A stretch of 62,987 bases of DNA from Beijerinckiaceae bacterium (GCA_019745195.1 JAIETL010000043.1:1-62987); one strand, 5' to 3'; numbered from the stretch's first letter, positions 41,745 through 50,159 are shown. Notes: generated by a model from the letters alone, not told the origin. Numbers and translations are program-made.

Positions 41745-42854
41745 ATGGGGCGAACGCCGATTCGAAAGCCCGACATGGCTCCAAAGCTGGCCCAGACCCC
41801 GGCCGACGCCGAGCTCTTCGCCCATCCGGGCTATCCCCTGCCCGGCCATGGCAAGGTCTGGTTCGCGACGACGCGGGACGGCGCGCGGCTTCGCTTCGCC
41901 AGTTGGCGGCCCACGGCAAGGCCGGTGCGCGGGACGGTGGTCGTCGTGCAGGGCCGGGCCGAGTTCATCGAGCGCTACAGCGAGACCGTCGCCGAACTGC
42001 GCCGGCGCGGCTTCCACGTCATGGCCTTCGACTGGCGTGGCCAAGGCGGCTCGCAGCGCTTCGTCGCGCGCGACCGGAAGGGGCATGTCGGCTGGTTGCG
42101 GCACTATGAAAATGACCTCGCGCTGGCCATGGCGCAGATGCGCGAGACCCTGCCGGGGCCTTACTTCGTGCTGGCCCACTCGATGGGAGCCGCGCTCTGC
42201 CTCGATGCGGCGCGGCGCGACGCGCTGCCGGTCTCGCGGCTGGTGGCGCTCGCGCCCATGCTCGGCCTCACTATCATCGACAGGCCCGACGCCGCCCGCC
42301 GGCTGGCGAGCCTCCTGTTCTGGCTCGGCCTCGGCAAGAACTTCGTGCCCGGCGGCGGCGACACGGCGATCGCGACCAAACCCTTCGAGGGCAACCGCCT
42401 GACGAGCGACGCCGTGCGCTACGCCCGCAACAGCGCGCTCTCGGCCGATGCCCGCCATCTCTCGGTCGGCGACCCGACGATCGGCTGGGTCCGCGCCGCC
42501 TTCCAGCTCATGGCGCGGCTGAACGCCCCCTCGGCTGCCACGGACGTCCGCGTTCCAACCCTGATCATCGCGGCGGGCCAGGACCCGGTCGTCTCGACGC
42601 CGGCGATCGAGCGCTTCGCGGCCCGCCTCAAGACCGGACAGGCGCTGGTGCTGCCGAGCGCGCGTCACGAGATCCTGATGGAGAGCGACGCGATTCGGGA
42701 CCGCTTCTGGGCGGCGTTCGACGCCTTCGTGCCCGGCGAAGACAACCGCCCTGCCGCGTCAACCGGCGAGAAGGGCGAGCGCGGCCTGATGCAGCGCCTT
42801 GCTGCCGGCGGCGAGGACCGTGCCGCCTCCGGCGGCGCTGCCGCCGTCCCATGA
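41745..42854 (+). CDS. Alpha/beta hydrolase, lysophospholipase-like
   Basis: This protein of up to 369 aa (359 if the ATG at 41775 is used) resembles PldB-type lysophospholipases. The nucleophile elbow is A-H-S-M-G-A-A, with the F-D-W-R-G-Q-G-G-S oxyanion segment before it, and A-A-G-Q-D-P-V-V and A-R-H-E-I-L-M-E give the acid and histidine. All triad residues are present. No signal is seen, so it acts in the cytosol or on the inner membrane. Its 3' end overlaps the convergent hisN by 96 nt. Confidence 0.87.
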   Translation: MGRTPIRKPDMAPKLAQTPADAELFAHPGYPLPGHGKVWFATTRDGARLRFASWRPTARPVRGTVVVVQGRAEFIERYSETVAELRRRGFHVMAFDWRGQGGSQRFVARDRKGHVGWLRHYENDLALAMAQMRETLPGPYFVLAHSMGAALCLDAARRDALPVSRLVALAPMLGLTIIDRPDAARRLASLLFWLGLGKNFVPGGGDTAIATKPFEGNRLTSDAVRYARNSALSADARHLSVGDPTIGWVRAAFQLMARLNAPSAATDVRVPTLIIAAGQDPVVSTPAIERFAARLKTGQALVLPSARHEILMESDAIRDRFWAAFDAFVPGEDNRPAASTGEKGERGLMQRLAAGGEDRAASGGAAAVP

Positions 42855-43541
42855 GGTGACGATGCCGCCCGCGCCCTCGATGATCGGGATCAGCGCGACG
42901 ATGTCGTAGGGCTTGAGCCCCGATTCGATCACCAGATCGACATGGCCTGCCGCCAGCATGCAATAGGCGTAGCAGTCGCAGCCATAGCGGGCCATCCGGA
43001 CCTGGGCCTCGACGCGGGCATAGGCTTCAGCCTCCGCGCCCTTGAACAGCGCCGGCGTCGTCGTCATCAGCGTCGCGGCCGAAAGCTCCGTCGTGTCGCG
43101 GGTGCGCAAGGGTCGCGGGCCGATCGGCCCCTCATAGCGCGCCTGCCTGCCGTCGCCGGAAAAGCGCTCGCCCGTGAAAGGCTGGTGCATCATGCCGTAG
43201 ACCGGCACGCCGTCGCGCATCAGCCCGATCAGCGTGCCCCAGACCGGGAGGCCTGCGATGAAGGCCCGCGTGCCGTCGATCGGATCCAGCACCCAGACAT
43301 ATTCGGCATCCGTGTTTTCCGATCCGAACTCCTCGCCCAGCACCCCGTGCCCGGGAAACTGGCGCTGGATCAGGTGCCGCATGATCACCTCGCCGGCGCG
43401 GTCGCCCTCCGTCACGGGGTCGAACACGCCGCCATGCGACTTGTCGTCGGTGGTGTGATGCGCGCGGAAGAAGGGCAGGATCGCCTTGCCCGATTCGGTC
43501 GCAAGCTCCGCGACGAAGGCGCCGAAATCAACGACACTCAT
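42759..43541 (-). CDS. hisN: Histidinol-phosphatase (inositol monophosphatase family)
   Basis: This 260-aa phosphatase of the IMPase fold probably removes phosphate from L-histidinol phosphate, as HisN does in actinobacteria and many alphaproteobacteria. It has L-G-E-E-F-G (metal glutamates) and L-D-P-I-D-G-T-R-A-F, the IMPase signature. GGGGGAG lies just before the ATG at 43541. A general inositol monophosphatase role cannot be excluded from sequence. Its stop lies inside the convergent hydrolase gene. Confidence 0.83.
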   Translation of the reverse strand: MSVVDFGAFVAELATESGKAILPFFRAHHTTDDKSHGGVFDPVTEGDRAGEVIMRHLIQRQFPGHGVLGEEFGSENTDAEYVWVLDPIDGTRAFIAGLPVWGTLIGLMRDGVPVYGMMHQPFTGERFSGDGRQARYEGPIGPRPLRTRDTTELSAATLMTTTPALFKGAEAEAYARVEAQVRMARYGCDCYAYCMLAAGHVDLVIESGLKPYDIVALIPIIEGAGGIVTSWDGGSAAGGGTVLAAGSKALHQAALALLAG

Positions 43542-43735
43542 ATACCAGTCTCCCCCGATCGCCGTGCTGCGCAGCATTTCAGATCGGCGGCGCCCTGTCC
43601 CGGTCCGCGTTATCGCGCGCCGACCTGCCGGATAACAAGGCATTAACGCCGTTTTCGCGCCAACGCTTGCGTGCAGCGCATACCCCATAAGATTCGCAAC
43701 AAATGCTCTTGCGTTTTTGCGCTGCACATCTAAAT

Positions 43736-43835
43736 TGTGCACTGCGAAGGGGCGATGACCTCAAGCCTTCGTTGCCCTCCTTGGGCGTTTCCTCCCTAGA
43801 CTTGGGCCGCCACGCAAGTGTGCGGCCCTTTTTTT
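43736..43835 (+). ncRNA. Candidate trans-acting sRNA with CCUCC-type loops
   Basis: Three plus-strand hairpins fit no coding gene. CGAAGG (43745-43750) pairs with CCTTCG (43766-43771), GCCC (43774-43777) pairs with GGGC (43783-43786) around TCCTT, and GGGCCGC (43804-43810) pairs with GCGGCCC (43822-43828) before a T run. TCCTT in the loop and TTTCCTCCC (43788-43796) in the linker are anti-Shine-Dalgarno motifs of the kind found in rhizobial alpha-r sRNAs. A start site is not evident. Confidence 0.5.
43804..43835 (+). terminator. Strong Rho-independent terminator of the sRNA candidate
   Basis: GGGCCGC and GCGGCCC enclose an 11-nt loop and are followed by seven T. It points away from hisN, so it must end a transcript starting in the same gap. 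Confidence 0.85.
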
Positions 43836-43882
43836 CTTGGTTGCGTCGGCAAGCAATAGCCGGTCTGCACGAGGCGCCGCGC

Positions 43883-44803
43883 TTACTCGGCCGCCTCGCG
43901 CCATTCGTCGAGCCAGCCGCTCCAGCGCGCGAAGCAGTCGGCCATCGCGCTTGCGACCGCCTGCTGCAGTTCGCCGAAGCCGGAATGCGGTGCGAGCGTC
44001 GTCTCGTTCATGTAGAGCGCGCGGTTGACCTCGATCTGCAGGCCATGGACGCCCGCGCTCGGCGCGCCGTAATGCTCGGTGATGAAGCCGCCCGCATAGG
44101 GTCGGTTGCGCGTCACGGTCAGGCCGCGCCGGCGGAACGCCTCCTCGGCGATGTCGGTGACGTAGGGAGCCGCGCTGGTGCCGAAGCGGTCTCCCAGAAT
44201 GATGTCGGCCTTGGCGAGGCCGTCGCGGTCGAGCCCCGTCGACGGCATCGAATGCGCATCGACCAGGATGCAGGTGCCGAAGGCGCTTTGCGTGCGCTGA
44301 ACGAGGCTGCGCAGGCCGGCATGGTAGGGCCGGTACAGCGTGTCGATCCGCGACAGTGCCTCCTCGACCGGAATCCGCCCGAAATAGATCTCGTGCGCAT
44401 CGCCGACGATTCGGGGAATCGTGCCCAGCCCGCCGGCCACCCGCATCGAGCGGGTGTTGGCGAAAGCCGGCAGCCGCCCGTCGAACATGCGCGGATCGAG
44501 TTCGTAGGGTTCGCGGTTGACGTCGAGAAAGGCGCGCGGAAACTCGGCGACCAGCAGGGGCGCGCCGAGATCGACGCACGACCCGAACAGCCGGTCGACA
44601 TAGGCGTCCTCGGAGCGGCGCAGCGACTGAAGCGGCAGCCGCGCCCTCTCGACGAAGGCGCGCGGATAGCGCCGCCCGGCATGGGGCACGTCCACCACCA
44701 CCGGCACGACATGCAGCAGCGGCTGATGCAGGGTAAAGGGCCGCTCGATCTCGGCGACGACGCTCAGCTGATCGGGCGGGAAAAAACCGGGTGGGACGTT
44801 CAT
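43883..44803 (-). CDS. N-formylglutamate amidohydrolase
   Basis: This zinc enzyme hydrolyses N-formyl-L-glutamate to formate and glutamate in histidine breakdown, or acts on similar formyl peptides. The 306-aa protein has D-V-P-H-A-G-R-R-Y-P near the start, L-V-D-A-H-S-M-P (about 180) and N-R-P-Y-A-G-G-F-I-T-E-H-Y-G (about 220), the family metal and active-site segments. The ATG at 44803 was chosen; a GTG six codons upstream is in frame. It is divergent from cpdR, a pairing often seen in Hyphomicrobiales. Confidence 0.88.
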   Translation of the reverse strand: MNVPPGFFPPDQLSVVAEIERPFTLHQPLLHVVPVVVDVPHAGRRYPRAFVERARLPLQSLRRSEDAYVDRLFGSCVDLGAPLLVAEFPRAFLDVNREPYELDPRMFDGRLPAFANTRSMRVAGGLGTIPRIVGDAHEIYFGRIPVEEALSRIDTLYRPYHAGLRSLVQRTQSAFGTCILVDAHSMPSTGLDRDGLAKADIILGDRFGTSAAPYVTDIAEEAFRRRGLTVTRNRPYAGGFITEHYGAPSAGVHGLQIEVNRALYMNETTLAPHSGFGELQQAVASAMADCFARWSGWLDEWREAAE

Positions 44804-45058
44804 GTCTTCGAAAGAAAGCACACAAAACGGCGCTGTAGAAGCGTTACCAGCGCGGCCCGGAAACCATGATGGGATTCACCCGTTGTTTACCATGACAGTG
44901 CCTTATAGAACGACTTGGTTCCACGCTGGCCGGCGGGTCGCTACCCCTGCCGGCGCACCACGCGCCGCGGCGCGATTCGAGACGAACGGCCGGGACTGTT
45001 CCCATGGGACGGGCGCGGCCTTGCGACAGGCCTTATCGGGGACGGACACAGCAGGCCC

Positions 45059-45418
45059 ATGACGAAGATACTTCTCGCCGAAGACGACAACGACATGCGC
45101 CGTTTCCTGGTCAAGGCCCTGCAGAACGCCGGCTACGACGTGGCTTCGTTCGACAACGGGCTCTCGGCCTATAACCGCCTGCGCGAGGAGCCGTTCGAGC
45201 TGCTCCTGACCGACATCGTGATGCCAGAGATGGACGGCATCGAGCTGGCGCGCCGCGCCACCGAGCTCGATCCCGACATCAAGGTGATGTTCATCACCGG
45301 CTTCGCCGCCGTGGCGCTGAACCCCGATTCGCAGACGCCCAAGGACGCCAAGGTGCTCTCCAAGCCGTTTCACCTGCGCGAGTTGGTGAACGAGGTCGAG
45401 AAACTGCTGGCGGCCTGA
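45059..45418 (+). CDS. cpdR: Single-domain response regulator CpdR
   Basis: This 119-aa receiver domain has the phosphoacceptor D52 in L-L-L-T-D-I-V-M-P-E-M-D-G, E8-D9-D10 acidic pocket residues, and V-L-S-K-P-F-H-L near the end. CpdR delivers ClpXP to its targets (such as CtrA) depending on its phosphorylation by the CckA-ChpT relay, so it controls the cell cycle. The match to rhizobial CpdR is strong. The conserved C-terminus L-V-N-E-V-E-K-L-L-A-A is intact. Confidence 0.93.
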   Translation: MTKILLAEDDNDMRRFLVKALQNAGYDVASFDNGLSAYNRLREEPFELLLTDIVMPEMDGIELARRATELDPDIKVMFITGFAAVALNPDSQTPKDAKVLSKPFHLRELVNEVEKLLAA

Positions 45419-45438
45419 TCGGCAAGGCAGCCCGAATG

Positions 45439-45486
45439 CCTTGCCGAAAGCCCCTTGCCGAAAGCGCCTTGCCGAAAGCGCCTTGC
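45439..45486. repeat. 14-nt tandem repeat (3.4 copies)
   Basis: CCTTGCCGAAAGCG or a one-base variant is repeated in tandem from 45439, with a final partial copy to 45486. A GGCAAGG at 45421-45427 pairs with the first CCTTGCC and gives a hairpin just after cpdR. Confidence 0.85.
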
Positions 45487-45592
45487 AAGGCCGGCTGACA
45501 GCGGCTATAGCCGCACACCTCGCAACATGGTCACTGGCTTTCGGGCTGGCGGCCGGTTCCGTCTGCCGCGGCGGGTTTCCGACGCAGCGCAT

Positions 45593-45667
<75 letters not shown>

Positions 45668-45673
45668 TTTCGA

Positions 45674-45707
45674 AGCCCTGCAAACCCCCGTGTTTGCAGG
45701 GCTTTTT
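45674..45707 (+). terminator. tRNA-Val terminator
   Basis: AGCCCTGCAAAC (45674-45685) pairs perfectly with GTTTGCAGGGCT (45692-45703) and runs into five T. It lies 6 nt after the tRNA. Confidence 0.93.
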
Positions 45708-45928
45708 CCTTTCAGGGGCTGGGGATGGAATGGGAATGAAACGGGGGTGGTCCCGTAACTGGTCCAGAAACAAACGGAAAAGGCCCGGCGAGCTAGGCTC
45801 CCAGGCGGTGAAGGGCCAGGACACCACAGCGTCGGTTGCTCGATCTATGGACGTCGTCCACGACGACCGAAGTCGGGCTTGCCGTTACGTCAGCTTTGCA
45901 TCTTGAACCCCCCATTCGGGCACATAGG

Positions 45929-46197
45929 AATCCGCCGCAGTCGGGGGACATGCTGATGCCATTTCGAAAAGCCGGCTTTGTCATCCGCAGGAGCTGCTCG
46001 TCGCGGAGGCCATCCAGGCGCGCGCGTGGGATTCCCTGGCAAGTGACGCGGAGGTCGCAGCCATCGACGAGCGCGCCGCGAAGGAGCGCCTAGCGTGCAT
46101 CGTGCTGCGGCTGATTATCGAACGCGACAAGTCTATCGGCGACCTTTCCGAGAAGGCCATCTCCGAATTCAAGCGCGACGGTCGAACCGCAAGCTGA
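45929..46197 (+). pseudogene. Small-protein fragment, no start codon
   Basis: A frame open from about 45929 to the TGA at 46195-46197 gives a coherent helical protein with E-L-L-V-A-E-A-I-Q-A-R-A-W, E-R-A-A-K-E-R-L-A-C-I-V-L-R-L and I-G-D-L-S-E-K-A-I-S-E-F-K-R. Codon third positions are GC-rich, as in real genes. No start codon lies in frame, while the ATG at 45950 is in another frame, so it is probably a frameshifted phage gene. Confidence 0.5.
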
Positions 46198-46369
46198 GTC
46201 CGCTGTTCTTCGACGGCGTGACGAGATCGCCAACATCGAAGCGTGCAAGGGCGCCAGGCTCATACCGATTGGCGAACGCACGAAGGCGGTCGACCTGCTC
46301 GGTGACGGGGAGCTCTGCGCTCTTGGGGCCGCGATCCTCGCCGGACAAAATGCTGGCCGATGCGACCAT
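46169..46369 (-). CDS. Hypothetical phage-region protein (C-terminal part)
   Basis: At least 66 aa are coded from an ATG at 46369 (M-V-A-S-A-S-I-L-S-G-E-D-R-G-P-K-S). The same frame continues upstream to about 46520 as a lysine/alanine-rich tail (K-P-K-R-R-I-A-G-K-K-L-A-D-D-I-D) with no start codon. The complete protein was probably longer and has lost its start. The C-terminus E-P-G-A-L-A-R-F-D-V-G-D-L-V-T-P-S looks protein-like. The 3' end overlaps the plus-strand fragment by 29 nt. No family is recognised. Confidence 0.45.
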   Translation of the reverse strand: MVASASILSGEDRGPKSAELPVTEQVDRLRAFANRYEPGALARFDVGDLVTPSKNSGLSLRFDRRA

Positions 46370-46578
46370 CGGATCGATATCGTCGGCGAGCTTCTTGCCC
46401 GCAATACGTCTCTTCGGCTTCTTGTCGGTAGCGTTGGACTTGGCAGCGGCCTTCGCCGCGGCGGCTCCATCAGCCCAGGGACCCTGCGTAGCGGTCTTCG
46501 AATGTTCGTCTCCAGTGCACTAGGTCGGCTTGACCTGGAAACGATACTGCCGAGGGAGGCCGCAAGACACCTCAGGCG

Positions 46579-47391
46579 CTATTCGCGAACCTGCGCCGGC
46601 ACGGTGCCCAGGCTGTCCAGTAGCGCCTGGACGTCGTCCTGAACTGCCGGTGCTGCCGCTGGCGGCGCCCCCGTATGGGTCGATTCTCCGACGAAGAAGC
46701 CTGGTGGCACGACCGGAGATCCGACCGGTGGGGATGGAGCGACACCGGGCATGAGAGGGACGGCGAAACCGGTGGCACATACCGGCACGGCGGGCGGGAG
46801 GGAAGGAGCCGGCGGAGCGGGAGGCGGTGCGACCGTGATCGGCGAGAGCGCACCACCCTCGTTTATCGTCTTCAGCATTGCGATGACGTCCTTGGCGCCG
46901 AGCGCGGTGGCACGCTCTCGGAAGGCGTTGAACGATCGCTCCTGGATCTTGGGCGCCCCGTTGAGCCAGACCCTCAGCAGCGAGTAGTGCGGGCACGGCA
47001 GATAGATAAAGGAGATGTCGCCGTCTGTGCCGGATGCAGTCTCGATCATCCCGAGCTCCCGCAGCTTGACCAACCTTTCGATCAACAGACGCACGCCACG
47101 GGGACCGGTGTAGCCGCAGGCATACGCGATGTCCTTCGCGCGGCTCATCTTGATGAACGCGTCGTTGTTCCAGCAGAACGTCCAAAGCACCGAATAGGCG
47201 CGTCCGACTGGTTTGCCCTTGGTGATCTCGTCAAGGATCCGAACGATGAACGGCAGCGTCTTCGGGATCATGACGAAGCCCACTGACGGGAGCGGTTGCC
47301 ATAGACGGTTACCCGCTCCGGCAAACATGCTGTCGCGCAGCACCATGTCGTTCGTCGCGCCCTTGCGGCTGCGGCCAGGTATCGTCACCAT
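46579..47391 (-). CDS. Putative phage winged-helix protein
   Basis: This 270-aa protein starts M-V-T-I-P-G-R-S-R-K-G (ATG at 47391, GGGGGAG just upstream). Residues ~40-130 include A-Y-S-V-L-W-T-F-C-W-N-N-D and S-R-A-K-D-I-A-Y-A-C-G-Y-T-G-P-R-G-V-R, then L-V-K-L-R-E-L-G-M-I-E, which resembles a winged-helix segment such as those of phage replication or regulatory proteins. The last 100 residues are proline/alanine-rich and disordered. It is the best-preserved gene in this part. The role is unproved. Confidence 0.5.
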   Translation of the reverse strand: MVTIPGRSRKGATNDMVLRDSMFAGAGNRLWQPLPSVGFVMIPKTLPFIVRILDEITKGKPVGRAYSVLWTFCWNNDAFIKMSRAKDIAYACGYTGPRGVRLLIERLVKLRELGMIETASGTDGDISFIYLPCPHYSLLRVWLNGAPKIQERSFNAFRERATALGAKDVIAMLKTINEGGALSPITVAPPPAPPAPSLPPAVPVCATGFAVPLMPGVAPSPPVGSPVVPPGFFVGESTHTGAPPAAAPAVQDDVQALLDSLGTVPAQVRE

Positions 47392-47836
47392 CGTCGTCTC
47401 CCCCGGATGCCGCCTGGAGCTTTCTGCCCCAGGCGGCTCGTCCCCCTGCCATCGAGCTATTCGGACCCCGTATTGGAAGCGAGGCCCTGACATCGGAGGG
47501 CTAAGGGCTCGAACCCGCCAACCGCTGTCTGAGGCCAAACTTAGCCCTGAGCGTCATACGAAATCAAAGACTTAGATAGGTCTAGGAGGCCTCTAGATGC
47601 GCCGGACCTGTAGTTTACACCATGCCTATCTGACGCAACCGTGTCTCGGACAACCCGCAACCAGACATGGCCGTGCTGAGCGAGGCCGAATTCTATAACG
47701 ATATCAGGGGCTTGCGCCGGGTCGCCAGGGTATGATGCGGTCTGGACGGTATGTTGCGTACTGAATCGGAATGCTTCGTGCTGCCCGGTTCGCGCGCGCG
47801 AACCAGCGACCGTCCGGCGAAGACCCCTAAGCGAAC
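47392..47836. other. Non-coding stretch with a possible gene remnant
   Basis: This gap of ~445 nt has no supported gene. A 22-codon plus-strand frame (47667-47735, M-A-V-L-S-E-A-E-F-Y-N-D-I-R) could be the truncated start of a phage gene. An imperfect TCTAGGAGGCCTCTAGA dyad lies near 47580-47596. The promoter of the winged-helix gene must lie here. Confidence 0.4.
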
Positions 47837-48056
47837 CTATCCCTCGCTAGATTCACTTTCGATGTACCGCAGATTCACCGGGCTCCCGTTCGGCAACAGC
47901 GTCGCGATCACCCGCCTCAGACCCGGCTCCGGCACGCCGACGAACACGAACCCAGCCTGCTCCAGGACCTCCAGCAGCTCGCCGGCGATTTCCGTTGCCG
48001 GGCGTGGGGTCTCGCCGTCGAGGAAGAAGCGCGTAGAACAGCGCGATGTCCATCAT
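47837..48056 (-). pseudogene. Frameshifted small phage protein
   Basis: It starts at the ATG at 48056 (M-M-D-I-A-L-F-Y-A) with GAGGAA 6 nt upstream. One extra base near 48025 moves the sense frame to D-G-E-T-P-R-P-A-T-E-I-A-G-E-L-L-E-V-L-E-Q-A-G-F, which runs to a TAG at 47837-47839. Both halves are protein-like and GC-rich at third positions. The start overlaps the stop of the upstream gene as ATGA, so they were coupled. Confidence 0.65.
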
Positions 48057-48548
48057 GAGAATTCCTCGATTTCCGCGACGAGCGCTTCGAGATCCTGCCT
48101 GAGGGTGAAGAGGACGGGCGTCGTCATGTAGAGATCCGTGGCGCGGCGGCGCTCGTCGGGATCGACAAGGTCGGCGCAAATGCCCGGCCATGCGCATGCC
48201 GCGCGCGGTGCGGAAGAGGATGCGAATCTCGCCGCGGAGGCGGAGCATGTCGGAGTGCAGAGCGACATTCTCGCCGTGCAGCTCGCCGACCTCGATGCGA
48301 GCCGAATCCAGGCTGATGCCTAAGGCTTCGACGCGGAGCTGCTCTTTATCGAGCATTCCATTCAATTCGGCGCGGATGCTCTCGCCGGCTTTCCGGATTT
48401 GCTCGGACTCGTCGGCGACGGTCGAGTTCTCCTTCATCCACCGGCGCAGGAATGGATAGCCAAGCACCGCGAGCACGATGAGCGCGAAGATGAAGAGCAG
48501 CGGCGACGCGGTCGCAAGGCCAGCCAGGGCAGTGATGAGCGTATCCAC
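48053..48548 (-). pseudogene. Frameshifted membrane protein, Rz/spanin-like
   Basis: From a GTG at 48548 it codes an N-terminal membrane helix (P-L-L-F-I-F-A-L-I-V-L-A-V-L-G-Y) and a long coiled coil (residues ~35-110, with E-S-E-Q-I-R-K-A-G-E-S-I-R-A-E-L). A one-base shift near 48180 moves the frame to I-C-A-D-L-V-D-P-D-E-R-R-R-A, ending at 48053. Its place next to an endolysin remnant and its anchor-coil shape fit an inner-membrane spanin. Confidence 0.6.
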
Positions 48549-48555
48549 CTCAGAC

Positions 48556-48867
48556 CTAGGTGGCCGACGCGACGGCGACGCCTGTGTTGACCTTGCCGAT
48601 GGCAGGCAGCGGCTGCCCCTTCGGCCAGAAATACCCGGTCAGCTGCGCGGGATCGAAGGAGGCCTTCGAGACGGGCGTCGGACTGGTTGCCGCCGACGAG
48701 GACGACACGGCCCGGGTGTCATGCCCGGCGTAGAAGCCCACGTGCCCTAGGCCGCTCTTCGGGCTGTTGCGCCACTTGCAGACGACGGCGCCTAGGGCCG
48801 GTCCCGCGAGCCTCACGAAATCGGTCAACCGCATGCGCCGGGCCTTCATCGACGCAGCCGTCGCCAT
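48556..48867 (-). pseudogene. Endolysin remnant (TIGR02594/CHAP-like)
   Basis: It has the typical middle A-G-P-A-L-G-A-V-V-C-K-W-R-N-S-P-K-S-G-L-G-H-V-G-F-Y-A-G-H and end F-W-P-K-G-Q-P-L-P-A-I-G-K-V of TIGR02594-like peptidoglycan hydrolases. The upstream catalytic-cysteine part is missing. Around 48670-48715 the sense frame shifts and returns (V-V-L-V-G-G-N-Q-S-D-A-R-L-E in the other frame). Both indicate loss of function. Confidence 0.7.
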
Positions 48868-48937
48868 CGGTCTCTGGACGCCGCCGCCCGGGCGCCCGGT
48901 TTGGGAGGCCTATAGGTGCGAGTAACAATAGCCGGCC

Positions 48938-49251
48938 ATGCAGACCACCCGGCTCTCGCAGGAGCTGGGGACCATGCTCAAGGCTATCGATGCCAACGTC
49001 ATCGATCCCGACACCGTGACGACGTCCATGTTTGGAATGCGTCCTGAGGTTCGCGATCGTCGCGCCGCTAAGGCCGGGGCCGGGGCCAGGGAACGGCGCT
49101 CGGCATCAAGGCCGGCGCCGAGCGCTTCGACGGCACCGGCGAGGTGGCCGCCCGAATCCAGGAGGAGGCCACCTCCGAAGAAGCCCGCGAGCGCGACGCC
49201 GTCGAGGAGAGCGCCCGCGAGGATTCGGTCATCGACAGGGACCGCCTATAA
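48938..49251 (+). pseudogene. Frameshifted hypothetical phage protein
   Basis: It begins M-Q-T-T-R-L-S-Q-E-L-G-T-M-L-K-A-I-D at 48938. Near 49060-49090 the sense frame shifts to G-T-A-L-G-I-K-A-G-A-E-R-F-D-G-T-G-E-V-A, ending R-E-D-S-V-I-D-R-D-R-L at the TAA 49249-49251. Together they would give a roughly 100-aa acidic protein. No family is recognised. Confidence 0.5.
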
Positions 49252-49256
49252 AATAA

Positions 49257-49280
49257 CGGCCCCGGATCGCCCCGGGGCCG
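49257..49280 (-). terminator. Terminator-like hairpin, minus strand
   Basis: CGGCCCCGG (49257-49265) pairs with CCGGGGCCG (49272-49280). On the minus strand it is followed by GTTATTTTATAGG, a T-rich tail. It lies downstream of the 30-aa peptide gene. Confidence 0.55.
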
Positions 49281-49322
49281 CCTTGGGCGACTAAAACGCC
49301 GCCAACGCTTGCAATGCCTGAA

Positions 49323-49415
49323 TCAAAAGAATCCGGTGTGGTGCAGGTAGAGGATCACATCGATGATGATCCCGATCGTCATAATGATAAACCAAATATC
49401 GAACCCCAAAAGCAT
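49323..49415 (-). CDS. 30-aa hydrophobic membrane peptide
   Basis: This 30-codon ORF starts M-L-L-G-F-D-I-W-F-I-I-M-T-I and ends I-L-Y-L-H-H-T-G-F-F. It is almost entirely one membrane helix with two internal aspartates. AGGAATGGAATG lies upstream of the ATG (49415), and a terminator-like hairpin sits about 40 nt past the stop. Size and shape resemble type I toxin or phage holin-like peptides. No antisense RNA could be identified. Function is unknown. Confidence 0.45.
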   Translation of the reverse strand: MLLGFDIWFIIMTIGIIIDVILYLHHTGFF

Positions 49416-49632
49416 CTTACATTCCATTCCTTTCGTCTCGCCCGTTGTCGCCGACGAATGCGCCTGCTGAGACATCCCGACATTAACGCTACATTAATGT
49501 ATTCGGCAGCTCTTGTCAAATATTTCTTTGATTCTCAAATAATGGACGATTTATATACTTAAACAAAAAGTCCTCGCGCCGATCGCGCTCAGGCGAATCT
49601 GGGGAAGGCTCCAAGGTCTGATTCCCGTCGCC

Positions 49633-49661
49633 GACGTGCACTGGCGCGGGCAACGGGCGCC
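49633..49661. repeat. 29-nt direct repeat, copy 1
   Basis: This exact 29-base sequence (GACGTGCACTGG at the start, GGGCGCC at the end) is repeated at 52676-52704 in the same orientation. Each copy lies a few bases before a phage structural gene remnant. Confidence 0.9.
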
Positions 49662-49677
49662 CTGGCACCCTGTTTTC

Positions 49678-50090
49678 ATGACGACCACGCCCCCCCAACA
49701 GCCCCGTCGCGACGCGCTTCTCGCGTGGCCTTCGCGAGGGCCAGATCCGGACCCGGGCAGCCGCCAACGGCGCGCCGGCGTCCGCGTCGTTCGACGCCGA
49801 GGCGATTACGTTCGAGTTCACCTTGCTGACCTCGCGGTCGTGCCGGGGCTACCGCTACATCCTCACCGAAGGCGACCGCTGGGCAGTCGCCACGGAATTC
49901 GAGGAGAGGCTCGACATGGACGGCGTCGAGGGACTCGACGAGCTCGTTGGAAGCAGCGTTCTCAACTCCATCGGTATTGGGACATCAATGACGTCGTCGG
50001 CGTGATCGAGGCCGGTGCCGTCGAGGGCGAGAACCTCAATTGCCGCGCCCGGCTTTCCCGCCGCGGGCCCATCCGCTGTCGGGCGACTTT
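49678..50090 (+). pseudogene. Prohead protease remnant (peptidase S78-like)
   Basis: From the ATG at 49678, the sense frame changes near 49735 to R-E-G-Q-I-R-T-R-A-A-A-N-G-A-P-A-S-A-S-F-D, continues to S-V-L-N-S, then shifts near 49970 to H-R-Y-W-D-I-N-D-V-V-G-V-I-E and E-G-E-N-L-N-C-R-A-R-L-S-R-R. This is the N-terminal half of an HK97-type prohead protease (the S-x-x-x-L-N-S-H-R-Y-W-D run carries the histidine). The rest is missing from about 50090. Confidence 0.65.
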
Positions 50091-50159
50091 CTCGCGCAGG
50101 GAGCTTGTCCGCGAGGACCCCAACGGGGTCTTGCTGCACAACGCCGAGCCCCGCTGGCC

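Larger units (their letters stand above)
43542..43882. other. Intergenic region hisN / N-formylglutamate amidohydrolase
   Basis: This gap of ~341 nt holds no open reading frame I support. It contains the hisN promoter, a TGCACA / TGTGCA dyad (43723-43728 and 43736-43741) and a plus-strand candidate small RNA ending at a strong terminator (43804-43835). Confidence 0.6.

Noticed and set aside
44804..45058. CtrA binding site between the amidohydrolase and cpdR genes
   Set aside because: No TTAA-N7-TTAA pattern was found in the gap.
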